This document shows positions 11,560 through 23,072 of a stretch of DNA of 64,000 bases, in pieces. Source of the DNA: Apostichopus japonicus. Taxonomy: Eukaryota > Echinodermata > Holothuroidea > Aspidochirotida > Stichopodidae. The notes below the pieces were generated by a model. It worked only from the letters and a program-made list of their open reading frames with translations. It was not told where the DNA came from and made no database searches. The DNA is taken from positions 32,360,166 to 32,424,165 of the forward strand of contig NC_092579.1 of assembly GCF_037975245.1 (NCBI RefSeq). Direction: 5' to 3'. Position numbers and translations under genes: made by a program. Each line of letters opens with the position of its first letter. The first letter of the stretch is position 1.

Positions 11560-11646
<87 letters not shown>
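11441..11646. repeat. Two further TA microsatellites around a 50-bp spacer
   Basis: (TA)n at about 11441-11508, a short unique spacer (TTTATTTGTTTGCCACAAAAG... 11509-11561), then (TA)n at 11562-11646. Confidence 0.9.
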
Positions 11647-11649
<3 letters not shown>

Positions 11650-11855
11650 CACATTTTGTACTTCTCATTCAACTGCCAAGTATTGCTGACGAAGGTCCCA
11701 GGGGGGACCGAAAATTCCAATAGATTTTCTAAAACTTGTCAATTATGAGTCATATCTTATTTCTCTGGTTTTCTCTAACAATATATATATGTATATATAT
11801 ATATATATATATATTTATGGTAGTTCGTGGAATAGTGACCCATACTTTATTACAG
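11647..11855. repeat. Unclassified repeat-like spacer and short TA tract
   Basis: Contains GCTGACGAAGGTCCCAGGGG (11685-11704), a phrase that reads like part of a dispersed element, followed by a (TA)n tract at about 11781-11815. It ends at a splice-acceptor-like TTTATTACAG (11846-11855). Confidence 0.35.
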
Positions 11856-11862
11856 ATACAAC

Positions 11863-12409
11863 ATGAACTACTCGGGCAAGAACATTCCTTTGCCATCAAC
11901 TAGAGAATACTTGAAAAGACTGCTAGAGGTGACAGAGAAGCTGATAAATGGATGCGATGGAGAGCATTATATATCCTGGCCGACACTGACACCGATGCGG
12001 AAACGAGTGACACCAGCCGTGACGAGGACAACACCGCCACCACCGATGCAAATGGGCTAAAATCCAGATGCGTCCCCCCACAAATCCTGGAGTTGGTCTC
12101 ATTCCAGTCCGAAATGCTGGAAATGGTCGAGAACATTAAGTTCAAGGAAGTGATGGAGAAGTTCCTGTCCAACCTCAAGAAGGACATAGAAAACATCACA
12201 CCCTCTAAAGAAATCTTCGTAGAGGCAGACAAAACCAGGAACATGTACAAGATGGACCCCGCCAAATATGGTGGGTTGCTAACTGTAAACATACCTCAGA
12301 AATACAAATATGCAGACCGCAACACCGCCACCGAAATAGACAATGAATACACAAGTCTAGCTGACAAATTAAAAATAGGTAAGGAGCAGCAATGGACTCG
12401 TAATAGTTA
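11863..12409 (+). pseudogene. Frameshifted N-terminal part of a retroelement-type protein
   Basis: Two overlapping frames join into one protein. The first starts MNYSGKNIPLPS at 11863. The second carries RWRALYILADTD from 11955 and runs to a stop at 12408. A one-base shift near 11945-11955 separates them. The later part (GLKSRCVPPQILEL, FKEVMEKFLSNLKKDIENI, EADKTRNMYKM) resembles, from my memory of the family, the region upstream of the reverse transcriptase in retroelement proteins common in marine invertebrates. The exact class (perhaps Penelope-like) is uncertain. No RT core follows: sequence breaks into TA microsatellite at 12421. Oddly, the block is bounded by a splice-acceptor-like TTTATTACAG ending at 11855 and a donor-like AGGTAAGG at 12378, so exonisation is possible but unsupported. 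Confidence 0.55.
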
Positions 12410-12420
12410 ACGTTTATTAC

Positions 12421-12524
12421 AATATATATATCTATAATATATATATATAGATAAATATATATCTATAATATATCTATATATATATATATCTATAGATATA
12501 TATATATAGATATATATATATATT

Positions 12525-12585
<61 letters not shown>
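12421..12585. repeat. TA/TCTATA microsatellite
   Basis: About 165 bp of TA repeats with TATCTATAGATA interruptions that form small palindromes. Confidence 0.92.
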
Positions 12586-12586
<1 letters not shown>

Positions 12587-13669
12587 AGCAATGCCGTTTT
12601 ATATTCAGATTACTCATACACCTCGTGTATATAGTTTATGCATGACATATTTGTATATCATATATTTATAAATAGTAACTAATGTATATGTTACTATTTC
12701 ATTAAATATAATTTTGTCCGGCATGGCTTTCTGTATGATGTTGTAACGTTCGGCAAGCTCATAAACATATTAGACACTGGTTTTCGTAGGTGGGAATATA
12801 CAAATGTATGGACCGGGCGGCTGTCAGCAGTGCAGGAGGAAGCACATACAAATCACTTTCACCCACATAGGGCCCCGCTAGTAACGCAGTAAATACACAT
12901 GATGTGAGGAATCTGCGCGCAACTATTAAATCAGCATCATTTCGAGCGTGAGCAAATAAGATTTATTTGTCTCTGGTTGAAAGGTTAGCAGAGCTTGTCG
13001 CAAAACAAGTTTTGAAGGTCGTCACGAAAAATAAGTTTCAAGGTTGAGCCTGAACTTAAGAAGTGTTTCAAAGTTACTTGTTAGGCTCACTTTATTGTAA
13101 GTTGGGCCCACTATTAGTATCTGTCAAATGCAAGTCGGGTCTCCAGCGTAACGTTGCAGCATTAAATCGCTCCTCGTGATTATTTCAGATTTCAGAGAGC
13201 TGTTTGGCAATGATATAGTGTGAGTTTACAGTATTAAACTGTTTACCTATTTTAGCCATGTATATCCTACCATGCAGTCACACAGTGTCTGTATAATGTC
13301 TTCTTTCTCTGTCATTAGGCATTCTTTCTGCTTTCAGTCTTCCCTCAAGCACTAGTAGCAGCCTTGGAATTTTGAACTTCTTTGGCCATTAATTCCTATT
13401 TTAATAGTAAACAAACAAAACACACTGTTGATTCTTCATAGTTTCAACTTACCAAATATAGTTTCTGTGATTCAACTAATGACATTCCATGCTGACCAAA
13501 TGATTGTAAAATAAAAGTACTAACAAGTTATTAAATTGTTTGTTAACAGGTGTTGGACTTCTGAAAATGTTTATGATTCTTATGCGGTCAAATAAAATGT
13601 CCTTCACATAGACACACAATATTGCCCAACCAATTGCTGAATACTAGTCGGCATGATAAAAGGGTCTGT
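12586..13669. other. No gene recognised
   Basis: About 1.1 kb of AT-rich sequence with no supported coding, RNA or mobile-element feature. Confidence 0.4.
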
Positions 13670-15108
13670 GGTAGTATACACCTATTAAATGCCCCAATAC
13701 TAGTGTTTACACGGGTCCAAAAATCGGGAACCGGGTACCCAAGAGCCATTACCCGTCGGGTATCCGGGTACCCGGAAAAAAATTGTTTTACCCTCGAGTA
13801 TCACAATTTTCAAGAAATGACATATTGGATGCCATAATAAATGAATCATATTCTCTACTGACAATGTTTTCATGTTCAAAAACGTAGGTGTAAGATAAGG
13901 TATAAAACCTTCCTCAATAATTTCTATTTGCTATTGTTTCTTTCATTAACTTGTTAATAACTTCATATAATTAACATTACTACTAACATCGCACTGCCGT
14001 CGCGGCTTTTGCTTGCTCTCCACGTCTATTGATCTCACCATATAAATATCCAATTTAGCTCGTAAACAGTTGTTACTACTACTATCTATTAGGCAGGCCC
14101 AGGGTTCGCATTAGCCGCGAGATTGTGCGATTCGCACAATTTGATCGCATTTGGAATAAACGATTAGTAAACACTTTAACAGCCACTTGCGATTATTATT
14201 TTTTAGTTATCCCGTCTATAATCCGTAAACATCTCATAAAATTCCTTGTCAGCCTTTCCTTCCATGAAATAAACGAATGAATAAATAATAATTTCTTCCA
14301 CATGGTAGCCAAACACCACACCACACTGAGTCAATGAGAAATCTAGCTAGGCCTAACCATCTGTTTATTCGCTGAAATTGTGACGCAGTTATAAGATATC
14401 CATGGAGTACATTCGTTATTGCTGTTATCTTCGACACATGGTAGCCTAACACCACACTAAGTCAATGGGAAATCTGCCTAACCATCGATTTGCGATTTTT
14501 TTTTATTTTTATTTTTATATCACACTACGGAGGATGCGGGTAATAAATTAGGAACCGGGTAGTATGGCGTCGGGCGGGTACCCGGATAACCTGTGCAAAC
14601 ACTACCCAATACACACTAAATCAAAAAGTAATGTGATCCCTTAATCTATTTAGCTCTCACAAGCTAAATGCAACCAATAACTGGATAGCTGACAAGTTGA
14701 CCATTCATAGCACCCTCAAGTTTCTATATCATAACCATGCAGATTGCTTGTTTACTATGAGAGACTGAAGTTTTCCTCACTTGTAAACAAACCTCTTTAC
14801 TCAGCAGAAATCAATTTCTGTATGCTGTTCCAGGGAAGCCTAAATTGGTCTAAACTTACCTCAACTGACCAAATTTTTGTATCACTTGTACTCTCTTTCA
14901 TGCTCCTTAACATCCCTGCCAAGAAAACACCAGACACTAATTGATAACATATCAAGAAATTTGTTCTCCTGTTGCTTTTTCTGAATGAGAACACTTGTGG
15001 TGGATTGATGTAAATGCTAATATGAGTATGCCATCTTAACTAAAAATTGAAATTTTTAGACTCCACATTAAACCTCTTTTAATGATTGTTTGAGAAGTTG
15101 TGACTTAC
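13670..15108 (+). repeat. Dispersed repeat family, copy A (interrupted by a hAT element)
   Basis: The left end (GGTAGTATACACCTATTAAA, 13670) matches copies D and E. The rest resumes after the nested element at 14605 with ACACTAAATC, as in the other copies. It runs through the conserved phrase CACTTGTAAACAAACCTCTT (14779) to GAGTATGCCATCTTAA (about 15023-15038), the inverted counterpart of the left end. Homology with copies B and C continues to about 15,108. No coding capacity. Confidence 0.75.
13701..14604. mobile_element. hAT-type element, 904 bp, exact 8-bp target duplication
   Basis: Ends TAGTGTTTACACGGGT and, inverted, TAGTGTTTGCACAGGT. Subterminal GGGTACCCGG motifs follow at both ends. 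The octamer CCCAATAC flanks it exactly (13693-13700 and 14605-14612). Inside are two direct repeats of CACATGGTAGCC...CACTRAGTCAATGRGAAATCT (about 14299 and 14437). No transposase frame, so non-autonomous. It sits within dispersed-repeat copy A. Confidence 0.9.
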
Positions 15109-15549
15109 ACCCACGGACGTGGCTAGAAGGGGGGGTGGGTGTGGGGTATGATTACAAAACTTGGTATGATTTTGAATACTCCAAAAAACATGCCTAATAG
15201 AACTACCGTCATAGGCGTAGGGGCCCAATATGATTTGGGGGGGGGGCTGATCTGGGAAAATATAACCTAAATTGTTCGAGTTTCGCGTGTTACACATGTC
15301 AATGTGCATATCATATAGGCATGCACAGGTTTTTACATCGCATGCCAATAACATACAATCATATGCTGTGTAATTATTACCATTCCATATTGGTTAGAAT
15401 TATTGGGGAAGTCAATACAATATTTATGGTAATAATAATATCAGTTTAACCATTGAAAAACACATTGCAAATTATCTTTCTTTCAGTAGGTAAAAAACAT
15501 TTGGTTGGGGGAGGCTAATAACTTTGTGAAGTGAGCGCCTTTGTGGCAC
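15109..15549. other. No gene; G-rich transposon-like scraps
   Basis: Two G-run phrases (about 15128 and 15235) and GGCGTAGGGGCCC (15213) recall the ends of the element at 10497, but no complete element or target duplication can be drawn. Confidence 0.3.
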
Positions 15550-16698
15550 CTATTCCTCTTGCAAACTTAGATATGAAGAATTTGTGGGACTTGGCTTAAA
15601 GGTTGTGTTTGGATGCATTCTCTGAAGATACTGTAAGCTCTGGCCCATCTACAAAGGTTTAAACCAAGAAGCAAACCTGGCAAGAATCCTTCAGAACTAA
15701 ACATTGCACGGCAGTCAGGCTTGCATCAGATGTAGATCGGTTCAAGTGCAGCTCATAGAATGCTCAGCAGCATCTCTCTTCCAAGTCCCGCTGTCAGTAC
15801 ACTACAAAAGTCAGCCAACCAGTTTGGACCTGCAATAGAAGAAATGAATGAAAATGATATATCAGAAAAGGGGTGTATAAAGAAGACACTGCAACTGCAT
15901 GGCCTCTCAAAAGACTCTCCAGTTTTTGCAGAATATGATCGTCAATATCATACGTGTCTGCTTAATGCAAAAAGTAAGACTCCATTTGTTCGTGCAAGCC
16001 AATAGAGAGATGTAATTGTTGAGAATGTCACCATTGATAAATTTAATTTTGATTACAATCACAGTAACAACTGTAACTTAATTGGTGAAATGAATAGAAG
16101 AAGGGGTCACAAGTTGCAATGTCCAGTCCATGAGGGCTGTTCAGTAAAGATGCCAATGTCAAAGATGAACAGAATGGTGGAAAGATTTGTGCATCCAAAT
16201 TACTTACTGGTAAGAACCCACTAAAGGAGAAGTGCCTAACAACTGATGCTGATGGCAAGGCATGTAAAGGGTTCACTGGTACAATGGCTGCAGCTACTCA
16301 TTCTGAAACAGAGAACCATATGCTGTTAGACCAAGTTCACCTACTCAAGTCACTCTGCAGGGCACTGGCTAAAGCAGTACTCTCCTCTGATATGTTACCT
16401 GCACAAACTGTGACTAGGAAGCACTTGATACAAAAGTGCATTGCAGAGGACTTGACCTGCCTTGTACTGGCAGAGGTGACTACTTGCAGGAATTAAAGCC
16501 CTCAAATACGACCACTGCAAAGTTATGAAGGCTTTATCAACATGTTAAGACTGCCTTGCAAAGTGCTACATTGGAAATCATTCACATTGCCCGAAGCATT
16601 CATTTGTATGCAAGAGGGGCAGGAAGTACACATTTCCATTCATGCCAAATGCTACAAAGAGATCTCTGCTAATATCCCACACTGATAGCACACAACTA
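15550..16698 (+). pseudogene. Decayed DDE-type transposase (Kolobok/Mutator-like), copy 1, first part
   Basis: Several plus-strand blocks in shifting frames make up a degraded transposase. They include an open block at 15760-16005, an acidic motif TTDADGKACKGF (about 16239-16274), the block HLLKSLCRALAKAVLSS in part (about 16335-16390), and a Cys/His cluster CYIGNHSHCPKH near 16570. Stops and frameshifts show that it is inactive. The order (acidic motif, helical block, G-x-H-x2-C cluster) fits cut-and-paste transposases of the Kolobok/Mutator-like kind, by recollection; a profile search is needed for the class. It stops abruptly at 16698, where a TA-duplicating element begins, and resumes at 20601. 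Confidence 0.6.
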
Positions 16699-19600
16699 CA
16701 GTACTGATTTCGCTTAACTCCCGTTGCAAAAAAAGCAACGATCGATAAAAAAGGTTGAAAATCGATAAAAAAAATTTGAAAATCGATAAAAAACAAATAA
16801 TTTCATTAAGATTTAGACTACTGCGGGCACGGTTGTCAACTTAGTTTCAACGAAATTTCCACGAAAGTTATCGCGATCAACAACGGCAAAGGCAATTCTA
16901 GACATATCAAGGTTGTGACCTACGTTGAATCCTTAGTGTAACTACAGCCGTTTTCAGACTATACCAGAAGTGGCTGAGGAATATTACAAATGTTACAAAA
17001 GTTTGATTGTATATAAGACAGAGTAAGTTCTGTACTAGGTGTTTGAAAAATTATTTGGCTAGGATAATAAAAAACTGGTCTTGGTCGATCGTAACAAGTA
17101 CTTAAGTTAAAGGCTAGTATTAAACTAAGATAAGTTTAAGTAACTCACCAATGAACGCAGCGTCAGAAAACAAGAAATAAAAAAAAAATTTACACAATGA
17201 AACAGTCGTAGCTGGATATCAAAGAGATCTTTTTTTCCAATAAATTCCTGTGTTACTTGACGTACTACAGTACCGTTTACCGCACTCACTTTCAAACCAA
17301 AAAATCTCCCCCCGGCTTCAATGCACGCAAAATAAAAAACATCCTGTTATTTTCCCCCTAACCCAGCTACTGTAAGTTGCCCGCGAATGCAGACGAACTG
17401 CCCTGGTAATTAAGGTCGCAGCCTGGGTCTGGGCCACCTACAGTATGCTGCTTACATGTGCATTCCCTACCCTGGATATCTCCAGCGACCAAACTTTTTT
17501 GAGAGGCCTAGTCCAATCATAAACCTGGCTTTGTCAATTCACGCCTACCATCTGTTAATTAGCATAGTATTTATCTTCGTGGGGGGTTTAGCACTGCAGA
17601 ACCTTTGGCTGGCTTACTCTAGAAGCAAACATTATTTTGCCCCTACTATTCATAATGGAATGGAAACCTGTGGAAAATGAATATATTTTCATTGCTTATT
17701 TGAGTATTGTATATTGGGAAGAGCTGATCAAACATTACTGGGGAGGGCTTTCAACTGGCCTGACGGCATGTAAATTTAATTTAATGAGAAGGGGGTTTTT
17801 ATGAGTCTCCCGGTATGCGTCACATGAGAAGTAAATGTTTTGTCTTTCGGTTTTATCATCATTTTTCAAGTGGAACAGCTCATAAAATCATATCAATCAA
17901 ATATCCTTCCTTAGTTTTACTAATCAGGAATGTTTGACAAGGCATGCAATGCATCGTTCGAAAATGTAATTTTAAACTAGAATTGAAAATGAACAACATA
18001 AAACAATATCTGTGAAGCGTGTGGAGCACAACTTTGAATATTTGTTGTGAAAGAAAACATCATGAACAATGTTTACTGCATAAATAAATGTTGCGGAACT
18101 GGTATGGAGAAATTACGTACTGCAGCTTACGTCAGAGAAGCTCATAAATGACACAGGTGGATAGAGCACATCAAAATCCCTACGCAGCTGACAAAAGTCG
18201 ATATCTCCTTCCGTTTTCGAGTTATAGGCGATTTTGTGTTTTTGCGATATGGTTTTCAGTATATTTTCATTCAATAAAGTCGTTTTTTTTGTGTGTGTTA
18301 TAAGGGTGTGACCTAACAGATATTTCACTAACCATTTAACCGTATAACCTGCCGGTAGGTTAAACTTTTAAACGCTGTTTCCCGATTGCGGCTTTTTCGA
18401 CGTAATGTCTCTCAACTTTTAATGAAAATAGGACATTATGAGTACAATAATTAAGGTTTTTTTTTTCCAAAAAGTAGCACTTCAGGCAACAAGACAATGA
18501 TCAATGTATGTTAATTACTAATTAGGCCCAATAATATTGCCAACATTACGTGTCATAATTTCTGAAAAGAATAACACACCTGATCAGTATATCGTGGTCT
18601 TCAGAAGTTCAGATCACTGAATTTATATAACTCGGCCTTCGGCAACTTCGTAACTTTTGAAGAAAAAAACAATATATTTGTCTATCTATCACAAGATTTT
18701 AAACAAAAACTCGCCTAACTTAGCAAACTTACCCACCTTTCCTGCTTACTCATTAAAAGTCATGTTTAGAAAACAAATTACGCACGCACGTGTTGTGGGA
18801 TGGGTTGTAGCAGCATTTTCTTTCTCTTGTGTCACATACATGATACAGTACTTTACATTTGATACAACAGTTTCTTCAACAACAGCTTCCCAAAATTGGT
18901 GTTGCAATAGGTTAAATTTTAACCGGGCAGTGCAGTACCATTCATAATTTGCATATTACACCAAAATTTACACTCAGCGTCCAGATGGCGGAAGAATGTA
19001 ACATCATGTTCAATGTGTTGTGTCGTTCTCATGGTGCGATGAACTTGGGCAAGTTCAAATGTCAATGACCTACTTATGTTCTATGACCAATGTCAGTGGG
19101 AATTATGTGTGTAAAAACTCGAATTTTTCCAAGTGTTATATATATATAGAAGTTTTACGTAAGCGGAGCAAATTTTGGGGCGGCTCTTTGATTGTGAGGA
19201 AGCACTTACCTAAGCACCAATATTTGTGAAAAATATCGTAAGCTTTATCATTTTCATTCATATTCTTTTATGTTTGCCGCAATCCCGCCCGCAATGCATG
19301 CACAGTATAATACCATGTGTGGAAAAAATGGCTGTATACGTGCGGACCTGAGAGAGCAACTGGCCTTGTGTTGTTAATGTTATTACGATACTTTCTAGAA
19401 CGACCATTTGCGTCTTTTGGCATCGACATATTTTCACACAGGATTTCACCATGCCATTGATCGATGTACACGGGTGATATATGTCGCAAATATAAACTGA
19501 GAAGACGAATTGACGACACTATCATGAGCTCGTGACTATTGGCCTACTACTATAGTTATATTGAACACATTATTCATGCCTAAAACATCGTTTTTCTGTT

Positions 19601-20600
19601 TTTTATTGATAGTTTGCAGTACATTACTCAGTTCTTTACATATTTTTAAATAATTTTCATGTTTAAAATGTATTTGATTTTTTTTTTTAATTTTCCGTTT
19701 ATACAGTTTGTGATTTTCTAAACTGATAGTGCATTTGCGGCCGGTTAAACGGTTAATCGTTTAAACGGTCACACCCTTAGTGTGTTATCTTGTTCGGAAA
19801 TGATCCGAAATGAATGTAATAACTGTTAAGTTTTTCCACTTCTGGTATAAAATTATTCCATCAAAGTTAACCTGAGTAACATGTCTCATGCCAAATCTAT
19901 ACTAAACAAAATAGAAAAAATAACAAGAGAAAACGCATTTTTGAAAAATGGAAGCGTCCTAGCAGAATGGGCGGGGCATCTTTATTTTGCTTCAAGTAAC
20001 TGCTTCAAGTGTTTTCGCTCGGAAACAAAGTTTCACACTTCAACTCTTATAAAAAACCAAATTTACATCTCTTAAAAATAACTATTTTTTGCAATCTGCA
20101 AGTAAACCAAGTTTATTTATGTCCATTCATTGTTATTTAAATGGTTAAACAGCACTCCAACTTATATGGAAGGGTGCCTCGTGGTACATAGCGTGTACTG
20201 CAACCTCCAAGATAGCCTGGCAAAGTTAAGACTTATGTCACTGTGTTTGGGGTTCAGTCAGAAAATGTCCCCCGTCAGTTTTACTACATGTTTCTTTGAG
20301 AGTTACTACTCATGCAAGCCTGAGAATGCTTTCAAACGACTGTACCAAAGTCTAATCGATACTAATAAACGAAGTTACGCGATTTCCGACGTTTCGCGTA
20401 ACCACATATTGACCTTTTATTTCGTTTAAAAAAGAATTTCAAAGCATCGTTGAAAATTCCACGTAGGAAATGATTGAGATCACCAATCGTTAAAATTCGT
20501 TGAATTTCGATAAAAATCGGCAAATTTCGATAAAAAACGAAGAAATTTGTATATTTTCCTTTTAACAAATTTCAACGGGAGTTAAGCGAAATCAGTACTG
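16699..20600. mobile_element. TA-duplicating DNA transposon, 3.9 kb, 28-bp perfect inverted ends
   Basis: The first 28 bases (16699-16726, beginning CAGTACTGATTTCGCTTAAC) are the exact complement of the last 28 (20573-20600). TA lies immediately outside both ends (16697-16698 and 20601-20602), as for Tc1/mariner/pogo-type elements. Subterminal runs of TTCGATAAAAA or ATCGATAAAAA occur inside each end. No transposase could be read within it, so it is probably non-autonomous or decayed. It interrupts a transposase copy and is itself interrupted by a hAT-type element at 18301-19779; without that insert it would be about 2.4 kb. Confidence 0.9.
18301..19779. mobile_element. hAT-type element, 1,479 bp, nested; exact 8-bp target duplication
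   Basis: Terminal inverted repeats TAAGGGTGTGACC (18301-18313) and its complement (19767-19779). The octamer GTGTGTTA flanks exactly (18293-18300 and 19780-19787). AACCGTTTAAACG-like palindromic phrases lie just inside both ends. No recognisable transposase; short frames inside (18657-18947 plus, 19268-19525 minus) match nothing that I know. Non-autonomous hAT inferred from the 8-bp duplication. Confidence 0.9.
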
Positions 20601-20602
20601 TA

Positions 20603-20984
20603 AATGAAATACCTGAGACACCCACCTGCAGCAAACGTTTATGGTCCACTCAGTTTCAGACTTCCACTCAAAAAGCAGAGGTAGTCAATAATGCTTTCGA
20701 GTTTCCAATCCAAAACATAGCACAAGCATTTCACGCAACAGTCAGTACAGGGACCACAGTGCCACAAACATTACAAATAAAGGGCCTGAAGAGTCCATAG
20801 CCAGGAAGATGGAAGCTGCAGGATTAGAGGTGAGCTCAAATAGTCTATGTATCCAGACTCTGAAACAGATGCAAAGGAAACAACAGTATGATAGACTATA
20901 TAACAGAGGCAGAGCATACAGAAGGAGGAGAGCACAACTCAGAGAGAGAGAGAGTACAAGCTACATGGTAGAACTAAAAACATA
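20603..20984 (+). pseudogene. Decayed DDE-type transposase, copy 1, C-terminal part
   Basis: Continuation of the transposase interrupted at 16698. It reads NEIPETPTCSKRLWSTQ from just after the element, and further on a basic Arg/Gln/Tyr-rich tail (LYNRGRAYRRRRAQLRERES) up to TAA at about 20,982. A strongly basic C-terminal tail ending in RRRR/RERES fits a DNA-binding transposase end. Frameshifts lie between the two blocks. The dispersed repeat copy B begins directly after the stop. Confidence 0.55.
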
Positions 20985-21842
20985 AACCAGTCCAGTGATT
21001 GATAACATATCAGAAAAGATGTCTCCTGTTGCTTTTTGGCACTTTTTCTGAAGAAGCACACTTGGTACGGATTGATATAGATGCTAATAGGAGTATGCCA
21101 GCTAAAGTAACAGTTGACATTTCTAAAATCCACTTTCAACCTCTTTTTATGATAGTTTCAGAAGTAATGACTTATATCATTTTTGTTTATCTCTGTCTAT
21201 TGTGTGAATCTTCATATGGTGTCTCACACATGTTGTACAGTCTATATGAATAATGCAGTACTGAACTTTAAACAAGTGAGAGCCCAATGGTTGACATATT
21301 CCCTAGTGTGATTAGAAGTCATTCCATCAGCATGGCTGGCATCTACTGAATGTCTAAATTGTTCTTGGGTCCACACAATGTGTTTTAAGCACAGTCCCTC
21401 AGTTGGTGCTACTTATCCCCTCTGGTGGAAACTTGACGCAAGTTGGCCTTCTTCCCTCTGAAAATTTGATCACTCCCTGTATCGAGTAAACTCTGGCCCT
21501 AAAATGAAAGAGAAAAAGTTACTTGTTACTTTGGCACTGCTTTTCAAAGGTATTTTGTCAGATTTTGTTGCGAAAACTACTCAGGAGACCTATGTTCTAG
21601 CTGTGACCAGATCTAGAATGAGGGCGCTGTTCAAGCAACATTCCTAAATCGTTGTAGTAGATCATATTGACTAGTTTCTCAGTGTAAGTCTTGTCTTGTA
21701 TCATTCTATGTGCAGCTATTCAACTGCTTAGACTTCCAATAAATGCTTATAACCATTTAAGCATTTGTATACAAACAAACTAGTGAATAGGTCACTGGAA
21801 TTTTGTTGAACTTTGAGGATAAAAAACTGATTATTATTATGA
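20985..21842 (+). repeat. Dispersed repeat copy B, duplicated with 27.1-28.0 kb
   Basis: Matches copy C base for base with scattered changes. Shared phrases include GATTGATAACATATCA, GATATAGATGCTAATAGGAG, AGTCTATATGAATAAT, CTGAATGTCTAAATTGTTCT and AATGAGGGCGCTGTTCAA. Holds the GGAGTATGCCA inverted end (about 21,090). It leads into a start-like ATGGGTA at 21,846, where a second transposase copy begins, so its right half may be the 5' leader of that transposon. Confidence 0.75.
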
Positions 21843-21845
21843 AGA

Positions 21846-21946
21846 ATGGGTACGGTCATGTACCTCACAACTGATGCTGATGGCAAGGCATGTAATGGAT
21901 TCAGTAGAACAATGGCTGCAGCTTATCATTCTGATGTAGTACACCT
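21846..21946 (+). pseudogene. Transposase remnant, copy 2, left piece
   Basis: Begins ATGGGTA like copy 3. It jumps after a few codons to the acidic motif TTDADGKACNGFSRTMAAA, also seen in copy 1 at about 16239, so the intervening N-terminal region is deleted. The frame is cut at about 21,946 by a LINE in the opposite orientation. Confidence 0.6.
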
Positions 21947-23072
21947 CGTCTTCGTCTTCGATACGGTGACACATCCGCAAAAAGGGACAATATCTCACCA
22001 CACACACGTCAAGAGAGTAATTAATTAGATCTGACCCGAGTACTGATATAAGTGACAGGATTCACAGAACCACTGGAACTACTAATGAGGTCTGAAGGCA
22101 GACTATTCCAATCCCTAATTGAATTTGGAAAAAAACTATACTTATAGCAATTGGTACTGGCATACAGTTGGCAGAAATGCATATCGTGCATGTTCCGACT
22201 CCTACGCAGAGGCTTTCTTAGGCAGTCAATAGGGATCTGAGCCTGACCATAGATGCCCTTAGCAAATAAGATGATTCTACTTTGTCTGCGCCTCTCTGCC
22301 AAGGGCACCAGGTTTAGGTCCCGTAACAGAGATGAGACAGAGCCAGGCTCTCTTGAATAATCTGAAGCGATGAAACGGGCTGCACGCCTCTGAATGTGTT
22401 CGAGGTTGTGCTGCAAGAAAGCTTGGTGGGGATCCCAGACAGAACTGGCATATTCCAATACTGGCAGGAGGAGACCTTTATATGCAGCCAATTTTGCATC
22501 CTTCGAACAAGGGGATAAGTTTCTACAAAGAACTCCCAATATCCTATTTCCTTTGTTACACACATTTTGAATATTTTTTCCCCAGTTGAGATCTGAAGTG
22601 ATATGAATACCCAGATATTTAATACAATCAACCTTAACCAAGTGAACCCCATTGAGCATGTAATTGAAATTTACAGGTTTCCTCTTTCTAGTAATGGTCA
22701 TAATGTTACATTTCACCGGCTGGAAACTCATGCCCCAATCTTTAGCCCATTGCCCTAGTATATTAATATCTTCCTGAAGTTGATGACCATCACTGACATC
22801 ATCGATAACCCGATAACAGACACAGTCATCAGCGAACAGTCGGACACCAGAAGAAACAGCATTACCAATATCATTAATATAGGCCAGGAAGAGAATGGGT
22901 CCCAAAACTGACCCTTGCGGAACACCGGAAGTAACCTTAGAAGGATTAGACCTAGACCCATTGACAACAACCGACTGCTCTCTATCACTCAGAAAAGCAT
23001 CCACCCAGCAGAGAACCTGATGTGAAACACCCATAGTGTACAGTTTAGATTTCAATAAACAGGTCTCTCTAC
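21947..23072 (-). mobile_element. 5'-truncated jockey/CR1-type LINE insertion
   Basis: A minus-strand non-LTR retrotransposon end inserted in transposase copy 2. The host sequence stops at about 21,946 and resumes at about 23,073 with CTCTACAGAGCACTG, equivalent to 16,346 in copy 1. Some 30 bases of target appear lost. The 3' tail carries CGAAGACGAAGACGAGG. The 5' end is truncated inside the reverse transcriptase, the usual outcome of target-primed reverse transcription. Confidence 0.8.
22021..23068 (-). CDS. Reverse transcriptase, C-terminal part (LINE ORF2)
   Basis: An open frame of about 350 residues. RT motifs in order, counted from the 5' edge: GVPQGSVLGPILF (about 52-64), the catalytic LFADD (about 81-85), and KYLGIHI of the thumb region (about 155). 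The family-typical C-terminal pattern then follows, with YASSVWDP, HIQRRAARFI and FFPNSIRDWNSLP. It ends in TTA/TAA at 22,021-22,023. The endonuclease, RT fingers and the first palm aspartate are missing, so it cannot be active. The surviving part has no frameshift, suggesting a fairly recent insertion. Jockey superfamily membership (CR1/jockey-like) rests on the C-terminal pattern; the exact clade is not determined. Confidence 0.88.

Noticed and set aside
14249-14455. 68-codon minus-strand frame
   Set aside because: Formed by direct repeats inside the 904-bp hAT-type element; no transposase similarity.
17456-17680. 74-codon frame with a hydrophobic stretch inside the TA-duplicating element
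   Set aside because: No transposase motif and no partner exon; could be chance in AT-rich DNA.
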